Positions 46,500 to 58,700 are shown, counted from the first letter of the stretch. The stretch: DNA of 64,000 bases from Enchytraeus crypticus (GCA_905160935.1 CAJHZI010000566.1:455001-519000); one strand, 5' to 3'. The notes: generated by a model from the letters alone, not told the origin. Program-made: numbers and translations.

Positions 46500-47140
46500 A
46501 TAAATTATACTGTTGTAATGAGAGTGAAGTATTGGTTATTCTGAAACTAATATCGACCATTGCTCTACCATGTTTAACTTACGCATTGGAGGCTCTGTCC
46601 CTTAATAAAACAGAGTTAACTAGTCTAAATAGTCCGTGGACTAAATCTTTTCAAAAAGTTTTTAATACCTTCGAAAAAAATACTATAAAGCATTGTCAGT
46701 TATACACTGGGTATAAATCAATTTCGCACATATATGCATTAAAAGTAATGTGTTTCTCATCGTCCCTGAATATGTCTGAAAATATAATTATAAGGTTAAT
46801 ATGTTCAACACTGTCCATGGGCGACTTAGACAAAGTAGCAGCTCACTTCCATAACAATGCTCTGCATTTTAAAATAATTACAGAGATATCATAAACCTAA
46901 ACTACAGCAATTTTGAAGGAAAAAATTTGCATATCATCCCAATAATTATAGATTTGGGAATTTGTCAAATGTTACCTATGCGGTTTCAATATTGATGACA
47001 TTGGTGTTATAGTTGCATGCTTCTAGAGGTGCAGTCTGTTGCTTTTCTTTATGTTTAATTTTCTTTCTTTGTTGCGCGTTTGCGTTTTTTTGTTCCTGTT
47101 CTGTGTATGTTTTGGTTGTCCAAGTGACGAATAAAGATTT
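46500..47140 (+). mobile_element. LINE RT C-terminal fragment
   Basis: An open frame at 46532-46894 reads ISTIALPCLTYALEALSLNK, ELTSLNSPWTKSFQKVFNTF, matching in type the outer LINE at 29880-32515 (CLPILLY...). The 3' UTR contains (TA)n at its end. 5'-truncated. Confidence 0.65.
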
Positions 47141-47149
47141 ATATATATA

Positions 47150-47235
47150 TATATTGGGTGGATATGGAGTAACGGTTAGAGTGTTCGCCTCGCATGCAAT
47201 TGGCCTGGCAAACGCGCAATCCAATGAAAAATACA
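47150..47235 (+). repeat. tRNA-like SINE head
   Basis: GAGTAACGGTTAGAGTGTTC then GCCTCGCATGCAATTGGCC fits a tRNA D-arm/anticodon-arm region; the B box (GGCAAACGCGCAATCC) is poor. Possibly a decayed tRNA-SINE. Confidence 0.35.
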
Positions 47236-48206
47236 AGGATTAAATGATGAAATATGGTGAACTTAAATAAAAAAATAATGATAATAGGTGAACTTTTGCA
47301 AACAAAATAGGCAGGGGGTATAATTTTAAATTGAAATTAAAAAATAATAATAATAATGAACCTATTAAATCATTAAATGATAATTCCATCATTTGGACAG
47401 CCACCATCAATCAGCGGATGGGTAGCTCTCAAATTAGTAGTTTTCATAGCTCAAAAAGATATTGGTTGGCTGTAGTAATAATAACGCCAATCTCGCGCGC
47501 TGCCGGCTGAATATGATTGACATTTAATTAGCATAACTGATCAGATATCTGAACAGTTAAATTTGACGGTGTGTGGGCGATCGTCAGTTTCATTGACAGA
47601 TAAATTTGACCATGTGTGGCCAAAATATCTGTTTAGATCTCAGATCTGAACATATAAATATTTTGGCCACACACGGTCATTGATTTGTCTAAAATTATCT
47701 TGACTAAATAACGAAGTTACACTTGTTCGCAAGTAGATAATTCTTGAAGTGTTTCCTAATTGGAGGGTATTTGCACGAGAAACTAAAGTAGATAATATGA
47801 TTAATGTCTTACCCTATTGTCCTACGAGTAGAGAACTACTCAATATCTATGCATTGTCTATACATTAATAATCTTAATTATCGTACTGGTTCATCGTCAA
47901 ATTTTAAATAAAGGTCTTAAATATTGGCCTAATCTCATATAAACTGCTTTCCAACGAAGTCACCTTTGATAAGAAAACGAGATAGCAAACAAGAAATAAA
48001 TGATGCAGCCATATTTGGATCTTGACAGAAAAATGCTTGAACTGTTTAGCCTAAATGAACTCATGAAGTCATGAACCATGAACTGCTGTAAGCTGCGTTT
48101 GAACTTGCTTTGCAGTTCACGCTATTACCTTTAGAATTTAAATAATGTCTTTACTTCTATTTAAGTTTACCTTATTCTTCCCTGTAACTTTATATCTTAT
48201 GACCGT

Positions 48207-49733
48207 GCTTCTCAATAAGGTTCAAGATATCGTGCGACTCCAAAGTCAGAAAATCAGTCCAATAAAAGCTATTAAAGAAAGTTTTTGACTAATTTTTACG
48301 TTCTTCTCTATGAATTGACGACACGCAAACCGCCATATGATTAATCCCCTTCATTGGACTGGTTTATATTCCGGATTGTGGATTTGTTGGCCTACCGTTT
48401 ATAGGCCCTACTTTGATCTCACCCTTTGGTCCTTGGCTAAGTTTTGGTTTCAAAGTACTTGATATTGTCGTGAATGAAATTAGCACCTAATCGTATTGTT
48501 TTATTTATACTGTATTCTGATGAAATCGTTTCATCTGTTTCTGATTGCATACAATTACCAACTAGAATTTTTAAAGTTCAAAAACGTAAGATTGAATATT
48601 GCTCACAATTATGCTGTTAGGCAAAGGCAAGTGTTAGCGAATGCAATTAATCGTTAAAAATGGAAATGGAACAGCAAGTGTTGATACAAAATTTAACAAA
48701 ATAGTTCAACCACTAAACTAAAATCTTGAACAAATCTCATAAAAAGGTCAATACCGATTTTAAAGCTTTTCATAAAATTAAGTAAGTTACGCTCGCTTCT
48801 TCTCCATAACGTATAAAATATACTCAGGCAAGATGCTACTTCTTGTAACAATGAATTGTGTCTACCATTCTAATAAGATTAAAATTGAGTTCTATTATTA
48901 GAAATCGCAATCCGATCAAGTTAAGAAAATTCTAAAATTCAATTGTATCTAAATTTATAGCTATTATTCTAATTTTCCATAATATCTGTTGGTATAAGTT
49001 TTTAGTTTGTTTCTGAAATGACACTTGTTTCTATCTGTTAAATTTATTAGTATTTTATTATAGGTTACTTATATTTGTTTTTAGGTATTTAATTTCCTTC
49101 AAATTATATTTATATTTTATTTATGCGATATTATTCTATAACTAGGCCTATTAGCTCGTTAGATAAGAATATAATATTATACTGCCAATAGTTCTGTGGC
49201 TTTTGGCCGTTTGAGCTAATCTATCAATGTTTTGCATAGTCTGATCCTGTCTAATTGCTTGGATGATAAGTTGGACATAGATCCTCAGGATTATGAAGAT
49301 TATTTCACTATACAAACTATATATGGCATTCAGAGTAATTACTCTAACGCTATGATAGGAAATAAATTTTGGAAGTATTTTGAAAGTATTTTGCCGCAAT
49401 GATGTTTCTAGTATATGTAGCAAATTGACCGTGTAGTAAATTCACGGGTAAACATTTTTCTTTTATATTTCTTTTGTTTGCCTTAATCAGTTTGTGTTTT
49501 TATATTGTCTTATTTTCCTTTCTTGTAATACTGTCAGTTGTTTGGTGAATAAAAGAATATGTTAGGGCTGAACATAAGTTCTTTCCATTGTTAACAACAT
49601 TATCTCCCTAGTGTTCTACCTAGTGGGTAGGTCTAAGGTTCGTATTCCACGACAATCAGTTTCCATCCGGCTAAATTAAAAGAGCACTCCATCGATCAAA
49701 AAGGTAATCTTTTACACAAAAGGCTATGATTTA
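48207..49733. other. Near-identical gene-free tract shared with 22781-24308 (copy B)
   Basis: See the copy A entry. The similarity drops at both edges to the background level of the duplication. Confidence 0.6.
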
Positions 49734-51611
49734 TCCTCATATCAATGTAGCGTATACAACTTGGCATAAATGAGGCTTCTGAGGTGGCTACCATTAACTT
49801 TTCTCAGTTCTTACTCAATCGCCTCTTACGACACGTGTAGTTTACATTTGGTCTATTCTTCAGAGGCACCGGCACAACCCGGGACACAGCAATCACTAGT
49901 TAGTAATAAATATAAAATAACATTAGACCAAATGTAACACTTTCTGCTGTTCTTGACCCTGTTCTTTACTAAGTTCAACAAGCGACAGATTAAGCAACTC
50001 AAGGGTTCAGAGTTAACAATGTAATCTTCATAACTCCTATCTGACAACAATCAGAAACGTCGTTTGGTTTCATTTGCTGATATGCTTGACTCTGAATAAC
50101 CAGACTACAATAGAAGTAGATAGAATAGAATATAATAGAATTAATCTCTACAATAGTAGAGATTAGTTGAGAGCGATTAATTACAGACGTTTCTAAACTT
50201 TCCAGTACTTGAACTTTATACTTATAGTCATATATTAACGGCTGCTGATTAGTGAACACATTTCTACATCTCCAAAATTAATCCTATTCTCGGTAGTATA
50301 CTGTCATAGCATAACATAACAACAACTAGAGTGCTACAGTCATCAATGACAACATCGAGCACTATTGAGACAAAATCAAGCCGGCGAGCAAAAAGTAGGT
50401 CCAAAAACAGTGCAAATTCCAAAATCCAGAAAATCAGTCCAAAGTAAAGGGAATTAAAGAAAGGGAGGTTTAAGTGCAGGTCGCTGCTCATGGACACTGG
50501 AAGGAAAAGAGAGATTGAAAAGATAGGTCTTCAACTGCCTATGAAACTGCCCATAGGAAAGCAAAGGCCGATGTGCTTCAATTGAAGATTTTCGAAGATT
50601 GGATGGAAGAGAATACCAGATCTGCGGTGCAGAATGCTGGAAAGAACGATTAATTAGCTTAGAGCGTGAAGGTAAGCTAGGTCTCACAAGAGTAATTAAT
50701 TTAGAAGACCGAGTATCAGCAGGCTGCATCACTTTAATCAAGTGAGACATACAAGTTTGTCCAGGGATGGTGATAGACTTACAGGTTAACGAAGCTGTTT
50801 TGTAAATGATACGCTCTTTAATCTTTAACCAGTGCAAAGACTTTAAAATGGGCTTAACATGTGAGTACTTTGAACTACAAAAATTTGCTCGCGCAAGAGA
50901 ATTCTGAACAAACTGCAATCGATTTATCTCACAGCCAGGGAGATTTAAAAACAGGGAATTGCAGTAGTCCAATTTCGATTGTACAAGAGCAGCACCAATT
51001 GTAGCAGCTGTCTCACGTGTCAAACATGGACGTATTCGACGAAGATCTCGGATATGAAAGAAACATGCTTGTGAAGTTTTAGTTATGTTTTCTTGGAAGG
51101 TTAGGTGTTTATCAAGGATAACACCAAGATTTCTCACAGAAGAAACAGGTGATATTGTAATATCCCAAGATAACGAAATAGTTTTCCCATTCAGCTTCAG
51201 AAGCTGTTGAGGTGTCCCGACCAACAAGAATTCAGTCTTAGGTGGATTAAGTGCCAAAAAATTAGTTGACATCCAAGAGGATATACTGTACACTGAAAAC
51301 TTTGTTGCAGGAGGGTCTCAGCATTACAGTAGGAGTTAGGGGTGAAACAAGTGTACATTTGAGTGTCATCAGCATATAGTTTATGATCAATAGAATGAGA
51401 AGAGATCAGTGAGCTTAAGAATGTTGTATAGAGGTTGAAGAAGATAGGACCAAGAACGGAGCCTTGAGGCTCACCCTACTTTAAGTGGGAAGGCGAAGAG
51501 ATGTACTCCTTCACTTTCACACTAAAAGAACGATCCGTCAGGTAGGAGGAAAATCAATCAAGAACAATTCCACGAATACCGAACCAGGAAGAAAGACGTT
51601 CCAGAAGAATA

Positions 51612-51830
51612 TTTATAATAATAATAAAGGTTTAACGTCTGTTTCCTCATACAAGGATGACGTCAGGGATGTCCCCCATCACATGTCACTACAAATCGAT
51701 TCACCCCAAACGATCTGAAAGAACACGTGCTGAAGAGAAATAAAAGATCCTAAACAGTGCCGATCCGGTGATGTAAAAAACAGTCGGGCAAGATGAAATA
51801 AAATCTATGATTTTATTAAATAAAATCTAT
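51612..51830 (+). repeat. Repeat R4, longer copy, nested in LINE
   Basis: Starts (AAT)n AAAGGTTTAACGTCTG, then GTCCCCCATCACATGTCAC, and continues about 200 bp. Its first 110 bp correspond to 60282-60400. The flanks share AAATCTATG-like sequence. Confidence 0.6.
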
Positions 51831-53246
51831 GGTAATATTGTGATCAATGGTATCAAAAGCGGCCGAAAGATTAAGACTATATAATCCAGGTAAACGTTGT
51901 GAGCACATGGCATTAACAATAGAATTGCACAAAGATAGAAGCACCGTTTCAGTTGAACGATGCTTAGTATAAGCGGCTTGATGCTTATTAAATAGATCAT
52001 TGTAGGAGAGATGAGTAGAAAAATTCTTTCAGTGAGTGTAGATATGTGTGACAGATTAGATATATGCCTGTAAGTTGACAACGATTCCTTATACAGTGTG
52101 GGCTTTTTAAGCAATGGAATAATTACTGCAAGCTTAACAGCGTGAGGAAGTATGCCAGTAGAGAGAGAGAGAAGAGAGAGAGAAAGAGAGAGAGAGAGAT
52201 TAACAATCAGTGCTAATACAGGAGCAAGTATGTGAACACACTTCTTTAAAAGAGAGGTTGGGATTGAGTCCAAGTTACAATGTTTGGCTGGAGAGTCTAA
52301 AACTCATTTAGTAATCTCTTCAATTGTAACTGGAGTGAAATTAGAAAGCTCATCCTTGGAATGAGTCTCTACTGGAGTATGAGGAGTAGAGTTAGGAGCT
52401 GGAGAGATAGATGCTCTAAGATTGCTTATCTTATCACTAAAGTAACTGGAAAATTGTTCAGGAAGTGACTCAACAGGAGAAGAAGGAAGAGAAGGTGAAA
52501 TAGACCTATGTAAAAGATCATTAACAGTTTTCCATAATCTCTTGATATTCACAGCCTTTCTGCTCAAAGAGGAGTAGTACTCTTTCTTAGCATTAGGCAA
52601 TAGCAGTACGATAAATCTTGTGTTGCAAATTAGAAACAGTTTTCCAAAAATCTGAATGGGTATGACGCCACTTTCTTTCAGCTCTACAGCATGCAGCCTT
52701 TAGCTTTCTCAGACCAGAAGTATACCAAGGGTTAGATTTCTTAAGCTTCTTGGTAGTTAGAGGTGCACGCTAATCAAGTAGAGATGAAAGAGTAATGTTA
52801 TACTGTTTTACTAATTCATCAAGATCATTAGAAGGAGACTTGATCAAAGTCGAGTTTTCAAGATCGGAATAAAAGAGATCAAGATCAATATTATTAAGAC
52901 ACCTAAATGAAACAGTAGCTGAATTTTGAATAGTGTCTGGCTTAACATGATTACAAGTGAATACAACAGGAAAATGGTCAAGCGGCGAGTGAGAAAAAAT
53001 ATTAACACTTATAGGATCAATAGCAGAGAGACTTGGTGTAATAACAACATCAAGTGTATGTTGGTCAATATGAGTAGCAACATTCACATGTTGAACAGCA
53101 TTACAAGAGGACAGCAAAGTTTTAAACTGCTGAGTTAAGGGATCAAGAGGATTATCAAGGTGGATGTTGAGGTCATCTGTAATCACAAAGTCTGACTTGG
53201 AAGTAGTAAGGAAGGAGAGCAGGGCAGAAAACTCTGATAAATGTTG

Positions 53247-53529
53247 AACGGCGGGATTAGCGCACTTGGTTTAGTTGCGCGTCAATTAACGAAGTTAAGC
53301 TGCATCGACCTCGGTTAGTACTTTGTGGGCGACCACCTTGGAAGACCGAGTGTTGTAAAAGCTTAGGAAGGAAAAAACCTCAGTACGATGGAAGGTTATT
53401 ATTACATCCGCGCCGGCTGCAATTGATGCGCCATAAAAAGGCAACGGTTACTAATAACCATGGAGAGGAAGGAGGAAATGGGTCTTAAACAAGCATCTGT
53501 GCTTCCTGATCCAGTGTGCCGTTATGTTA
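53247..53529 (+). repeat. 5S rRNA-derived SINE (copy 3), nested in LINE endonuclease
   Basis: Best preserved copy: TAACGAAGTTAAGCTGCATC, GACCTCGGTTAGTACTTTG, CGACCACCTTGGAAGACC, GAGTGTTG. The body ends GTGCTTCCTGATCCAGTGTG, CCGTTATGTTA. It splits the APE domain of the CR1/L2-type LINE. Confidence 0.85.
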
Positions 53530-54069
53530 AAAAGAGAGAGAAAGATTTGGCATAGCTGGAGGAAGATGGTGGTCGATACACTGCAACAACATGCAGAGTA
53601 CAAGTGCCAAATTTACCAGTAACTGAAATTGCTTCAAATGAAGAAAATTTATGACAGTCATTGCTAAGCAGGATAAATGGCTTCCTTAGTAGGAGAGCAA
53701 CTCCACCACCCTTAGCCCCAGATATCCTAAAGTTACGATTTGCAATAAACATATCATAACCTGGAGGAAGAATAGAATCATCAGTTCAATGAGTGGTTAG
53801 AGAGGATAGCCAAGTTAAGTATTAATAGAATCTAGAGCTAATATTAAAATAAAACTCTACTATGAATAATAGCAATGAGTAATAGCAATGATTAGAAGTA
53901 ACTAATATAATAACCGTCAGTGAAATTAAACTTTGGAAATTGTCCAAGTGGGTATATGTTCTAGTAAATACTCAGATTTGCAATTTACATACTGTACATG
54001 TATGTAAAAAGCAATAAATATTTTAGATACGTATATTAAATTAAATTAGTTTGGGTTCCCATCACTGGT

Positions 54070-54335
54070 TCAGCGTCCAGGTCTAGCGCACGAGGTTACC
54101 ATGTGCATCAATAAAAGAAAAGTTAAACAACGTTGAGCTCTTTTATTTCTTTTATAGGTTACCACATTGGAAGACTTTTATAAGTGTTGACAGCATTGAC
54201 TGAATAGAAACCAGTGATATTGGAAGGTTACAGTAGTTATTCTTAAATCCGCGTAGGATGCTATTCAAGCACTATCTTAAGGTAAAGTTTATTAATGTTC
54301 ATGGAGAGGAAGGAGGAAATAATGAAAACTACAGT
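54070..54335 (+). repeat. 5S-SINE relative (copy 4, diverged subfamily)
   Basis: CAGCGTCCAGGTCTAGCGCA, then GTTAAACAACGTTGAGCTC, GGTTACCACATTGGAAGAC and a body with TTAAATCCGCGTAGGATGC and GGAGAGGAAGGAGGAAATAA. An older or distinct subfamily; the 5S C-box region is only partly kept. Confidence 0.6.
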
Positions 54336-54390
54336 AAAAGAAACTGGCCTATGTAACTCGATCTGTAGCGTGCGATATGATATTTTTGGA

Positions 54391-54620
54391 ATGTCTCAAT
54401 AGCGTTGGGGTAACGTCATAAAATTTTAAATGACAGATCATGAGGTGAATTGAACCCTCGTGGGTTTGAATCCCAGCCGCGCTGATCTGAGAGTAAAATA
54501 TCGGACATTCACTGGACTGGTTATACGGAAAATGGACTAAATTTCCTAACGATTTAATCTTGTGGTACTAAAAGTGATAGATATCAACATAATTGATCAT
54601 TTCATTATAATGCGTGTAAA
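54391..54620 (+). repeat. tRNA-derived SINE R2, first of a tandem pair
   Basis: Head: AATAGCGTTGGGGTAACGTC (A box), a long variable-arm-like GAGGTGAATTGAACCCTC, and TGGGTTTGAATCCCA (B box). The variable arm suggests a Leu/Ser-type tRNA ancestor. The body ends TCATTATAATGCGTG. Confidence 0.75.
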
Positions 54621-54643
54621 CTTTCCTTTTTTCCATTTTTGAC

Positions 54644-54870
54644 TGTCTCAATAGCGTAGGGGTAACGTCATGAAGTTTTTAATGACAGATCCTGAGGTGA
54701 ATTGAACCCTCGTGGGTTCGAATCCCAGCCGTGCTGATCTGAGAGTAAAATCTCGGAGATTCACTGGACTGGTTATACAGAAAGTGGTCTAAATTGCCTA
54801 TCGGTTGAAACATGTGGTACTAAAAGTGATAGATATATATAAACATAGTTTATCATCTCACTATAATGCG
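54644..54870 (+). repeat. tRNA-derived SINE R2, second of a tandem pair
   Basis: Same element 251 bp further on, with a perfect GGGTTCGAATCCC B box. The two differ at scattered sites, so this is not a recent assembly artefact. Confidence 0.75.
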
Positions 54871-54879
54871 TGTTTTTTT

Positions 54880-55410
54880 ATAGAATAAAGTTTTTTTATG
54901 ATTGCGTGACCATTTGAATAAAATAATTTTAGACCAGTATAATTAAGTGAGTCTTGATATATCAATTGAATATGAGAATGTTCTATCGTTAACTAAATTT
55001 GTTTTGTTTGTAAACAAAGTACATTTTAATAATATTTTATGCGATCACTCCCACCGTCTGGTTTGAATTTAATCTCTCGTTGCCTAACCATCTGCACTTG
55101 TTTAACACCTTAGCAACGAATGTCGTTGATTATACTGGTTCTATTTATCTGTCGCATATTGATTTTATTGCAAGGCATATCTGACTATAAATCAGCGAAA
55201 TTGTATATCAGCCTTTGAACTACTTTTCTGCTTAATTGCTTTTGCTCCACTATTTACCGAAATTTAGGCTGTGTAGGTGTTTAGGTATCACCCTGAAAGA
55301 TGATACAGTTCTTTTAAATAATCGGATAGTATCTTACTTTAAGGAATGAGCAAATTTATTAAAGGTAATGATATCAGGTAAAGGTAATAATCATTAATGT
55401 AATGACAATC
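54880..55410. other. No gene seen
   Basis: Upstream region of WDR81. No TATA box in a convincing position, no CpG-rich block. Confidence 0.4.
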
Positions 55411-55414
55411 ACTT

Positions 55415-55548
55415 GCAGGAGCCAGTGGCGATGTCAGTAAGATATTCGACCTCGGATCGGTATGTGCCGGGTTCAGATCCTGGGCTCGCCCGTCACTGAC
55501 ATTGCTTTCGAGTGAGAAAACGTTAACATTAACTTTACCAGCTTTTAT
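55415..55548 (+). repeat. SINE R1 (copy f, full length)
   Basis: About 215 bp upstream of the WDR81 ATG, same strand. B box reads CGGGTTCAGATCC. Confidence 0.8.
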
Positions 55549-55764
55549 AATGTTAAAACTTGATGTAATCTGTTAAATTTTAAAGTACTACTTTTAACCT
55601 AGATAAATTCTCGAAATGTTCTTAATCGTAAATAACTTAACGAATAACCTGACGTAGTGATGTTATTTACACAGACTCTAATTATATTGTAAGGATGCGA
55701 TTAATCTAGAGTTAATCTAGAGTTCTATTAATTTGAACAAATTTTGTGGGAACAACTGAAGGAA

Positions 55765-58700
55765 ATGGCTGCTGATGGCTGTGTGGTGAACTCACTGGTT
55801 AAAGATCTAAACATTCCCACATTTGCTGTAAATGTTTCTGCTGCCGATAAGCTTGATTGTGTGGTAAGTGTTGGTAGTGTTACTTACCTTGTATCTGTAC
55901 CAAATCTTGTGTCCAAATAGCATGATAATAATAAATTATTGTGTTTAATATTGAGAGATAAAGAAATTTAAATTTTTTTTACAATTCACTAATTTTTGTT
56001 TCGAAAAGCTTGGCATGAATGCTATTGGTAACCTAACCCCTTTCGTCATTATCAAATCAAGCATTTATCAGAAATAAATTTTACTAATCAAGTAACGAAC
56101 ATTCCAATTTTAATAAGTTAATTTTAGATTCCATTGCTAAATTTTTATTTCTCAAGATATAATGTGTTTTCAGTAAATTGCATGAAATGTTAAAATTGTG
56201 TTTTATGATTTTCCTATTTCCTTCATTGATTCTATGAAGTGGCATTAGTTTCCATTTTTAAAACACTGTAGTTTTCAGTTGGTTAATTTTCAATTTTTTG
56301 AAATCCTCATTGGTAATGACTGGGATAGTACAATGGTTTCTATAAGATCCCTGCAAGTTCATGATGTTTAAATTGTTAATTATTTTATTAGAATCTTATA
56401 ACTATTTTTATCATATTTTTTATTCATTGTAATCTATGCTTCTTGACTGGGATAACTAGTTCAGTTTGATATGGACATGAAATTTTAAACGTACTGAATG
56501 TGAACTGACCAGGATGTATGAAATACGTATTGGTGTTCTTAAATAAATAACTCAAACAAATAATTAACTATTCTTAAATAAATGAATAACTAGTCTCAAA
56601 GAAATAAATAACTATTCTCAAATAAATAACTATTAACTTGCATTGTTCGACTATCTACTAAGATTTACTAATTTTTGATATTAATATTTAGGTTCCATTT
56701 AGCTGGTGCAATTCTCTTGTACAATCTCATTCACTGGCTGGACAGAAGTCTGGTCAGACGTCTGAATTAGTGCCTGCTAACGTTATAAGCTCAGCAGCAT
56801 ATGACAAGATAACGGAATCTGATGCCAAGCTATGGCTCTCAAAATCTTTCACCAGAGAATTGCCAAATGGCTGGAGAAGGGTATCCATACGAGCAGTGCC
56901 TGCTATGGCTGAAGATGTCGCTATTGAAAGGTGAAAGTTCACTAATTGTATGCATTGCTCGGTTGTTTTGTGATGCTTATGTGATCATTATGGGATGCTG
57001 ATATATGAGGTCTACATTTTAATTATCTAATATTTTCTATTAAATAAAACTGATGATTAAAAAGTAATTTGTACAGAAAATCAACTTTTTTAATTTAAAA
57101 TAAATATTCTGAACTAGGCAATACTATTTTCTTGCTTACAACTTAAATTATATTTATTGCCACATGCAAATTTGTTTTATACTTTACTAATTATTCCAAA
57201 TAATTATCCAGCTGTAAAGTTTAGTCTCAGACTAATATTCAGTTTCCAATCTGAACTAGTTCTGACTGGATTAACTAGTTCTTACTGGATTAACCTGCTA
57301 AAGCAATAGATTTCTCTATGTCTGACTAGATATATATCCAGCTGTAGAGTGTTGTGTCTAGAATTCTCAATTGCATAGATTAAAAAAATCTAATGTTAAC
57401 ATCAGTTTCCTCACTTGAAAGTGATGTCAGTGATGGGCGAGCCCAGGATTTGAAACCCTGCACATACTGATCTGCGGTTTAATATCTTACCGACATCGCC
57501 ACTGCTCCAGCCAGATACATCATATACCGCTCATATAAAATATTTGTGGCGTGTGTCTGCTTTATGCATATTTTTCTGTTTACTATGTACTGCTTCTATC
57601 TATTTATTAGTCTCACAGAAGTTCCACTCTGCGTTGCGAAACCAAAACCAAGTCACGCCGAAGTCATGACATTGATGGATCATTTAAGTAGGGCGAGGCA
57701 GCAGACTATGGCTGAGGCAAGATACCAGTCTGCCATTCAGCTTGTGAATCAGCCACGGCAATATAAGCGTCCTCTATTGGTACCTGTTGGAAGAACTTTC
57801 TAATTCCTTACATTTAAATATTTTGCATCTTTTAATAACTGTTAAATCTACATAGTAAAAGGCGACTTATAGGAAACTGAGTAATGCCTTAATACAAGAT
57901 GCTTAGAAACCCTACTATTTATGTTTATTATGCTAAGCCTAAGGCTGTTTATAACTCTAGGAAAGGTTTAGCCTTTCTCATGGGGTGAATTTTTTGTTGT
58001 GGAGTGCAAAGCGTTAGTGCAGGCTGCGACTAGGAATGCTTACCTCGGATCTGTCGCATTGATAAGGCAGGGAGAGGGACTTTGTTATAGACCTGTCCAC
58101 ATAAATTTATGTTGTTTTTATTGGAGAGGTTTTTTTTAGTATTTTGTGTAGTTTTTTTGATGTGCCTTACTAGGCTCTATAATTGACAATAGATGTTTTA
58201 AACTTTGTTCCATTAAGTTATGCCCTTTGGTGTATTTTGAAGCTATAACCACTACTAAAAATGATGAACTATGTGTTTTTCTGTATTTTCATTAAATTTA
58301 CACTTTTAACGCTTTACTTAGAAAATGGGTATGTTTGTGTCCCATTCATCAATACTAAATTACTACTTTCTAATATTGTATATTATTTCAATCAGAGATT
58401 TATCATATGGATTTAACGGTTTCTTCTTTCAATTTAATTTTATATACACCTCTGTCAATGATAAATTTTCTGAAGAATTTCTAGTTTACAAAGGATATCT
58501 TCTGTTTCAGAAATACAACCAGTTTATCAGAGAGACGCTGTATAAGATGTATGGATTGTGGCCAATGAAACTGAAATATTCTTCCACAGAATCCTGTGAC
58601 GACTCATCTGAAAGGAATCCCTGTGACGACTCATCTGAAAAGAAGCCCCTATCTCAACACCCTTGTGTTCAGTCTTCTTTGGCAATCATTGAATCCTCTA

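Larger units (their letters stand above)
45174..47690. mobile_element. Palindrome-rich insertion carrying a nest of other repeats
   Basis: Absent from copy A, where the site is intact (CGGCACTTAGGTTATTG at about 22240). The left 370 bp contain four variants of a unit with a GATATC-centred palindrome (one 22-bp perfect) followed by AAATTTGATCGTGTGTGGGC. The right 170 bp (47520-47690) repeat the same unit. GGCCACACAYGGTCA stands at both ends in direct orientation, so a simple terminal inverted repeat is not evident. Inside lie a tRNA-like head, a 5S-SINE and a LINE tail. Most likely a non-autonomous DNA element later invaded by others. Confidence 0.6.
50305..53815 (-). mobile_element. CR1/L2-type LINE, nearly full ORF2, broken, with nested insertions
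   Basis: From the right on the minus strand: endonuclease MFIANRNFRISGAKGGGVAL, LHVVAVYRPPS (53752-53522); after a nested 5S-SINE, FVITDDLNIHLDNP and SHSPLDHFPV (53186-52770); a linker YTSGLRKLKAA...YYSSLSRKA; RT blocks MDSIPTSLLKKC, LAVIIPLLKKPT, KHRSTETVLLSL and SAAFDTIDHN; then FLALNPPKTEFLLVGTP, NLGVILDKHL, QSKLDYCNSLFLNLPG, SLHWLKIKERIIYKTA and the C-terminus LSYGQFHRQLKTYLFNLSFP (51293-50454). A (GA)n run sits in the RT frame at 52158-52200 and an R4 copy interrupts at 51612-51830. The Y/F-x-D-D block falls in that gap region. It is inserted in copy B; the empty site is at about 24795-24830. Confidence 0.85.
32620..54050. repeat. Large tandem segmental duplication, copy B
   Basis: Counterpart of 11690-25045. 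B-specific insertions include 39719-40312, the LINE 3' end at 44300-44690, the palindrome-rich insertion 45174-47690, and the CR1/L2 LINE 50305-53815. Confidence 0.9.
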
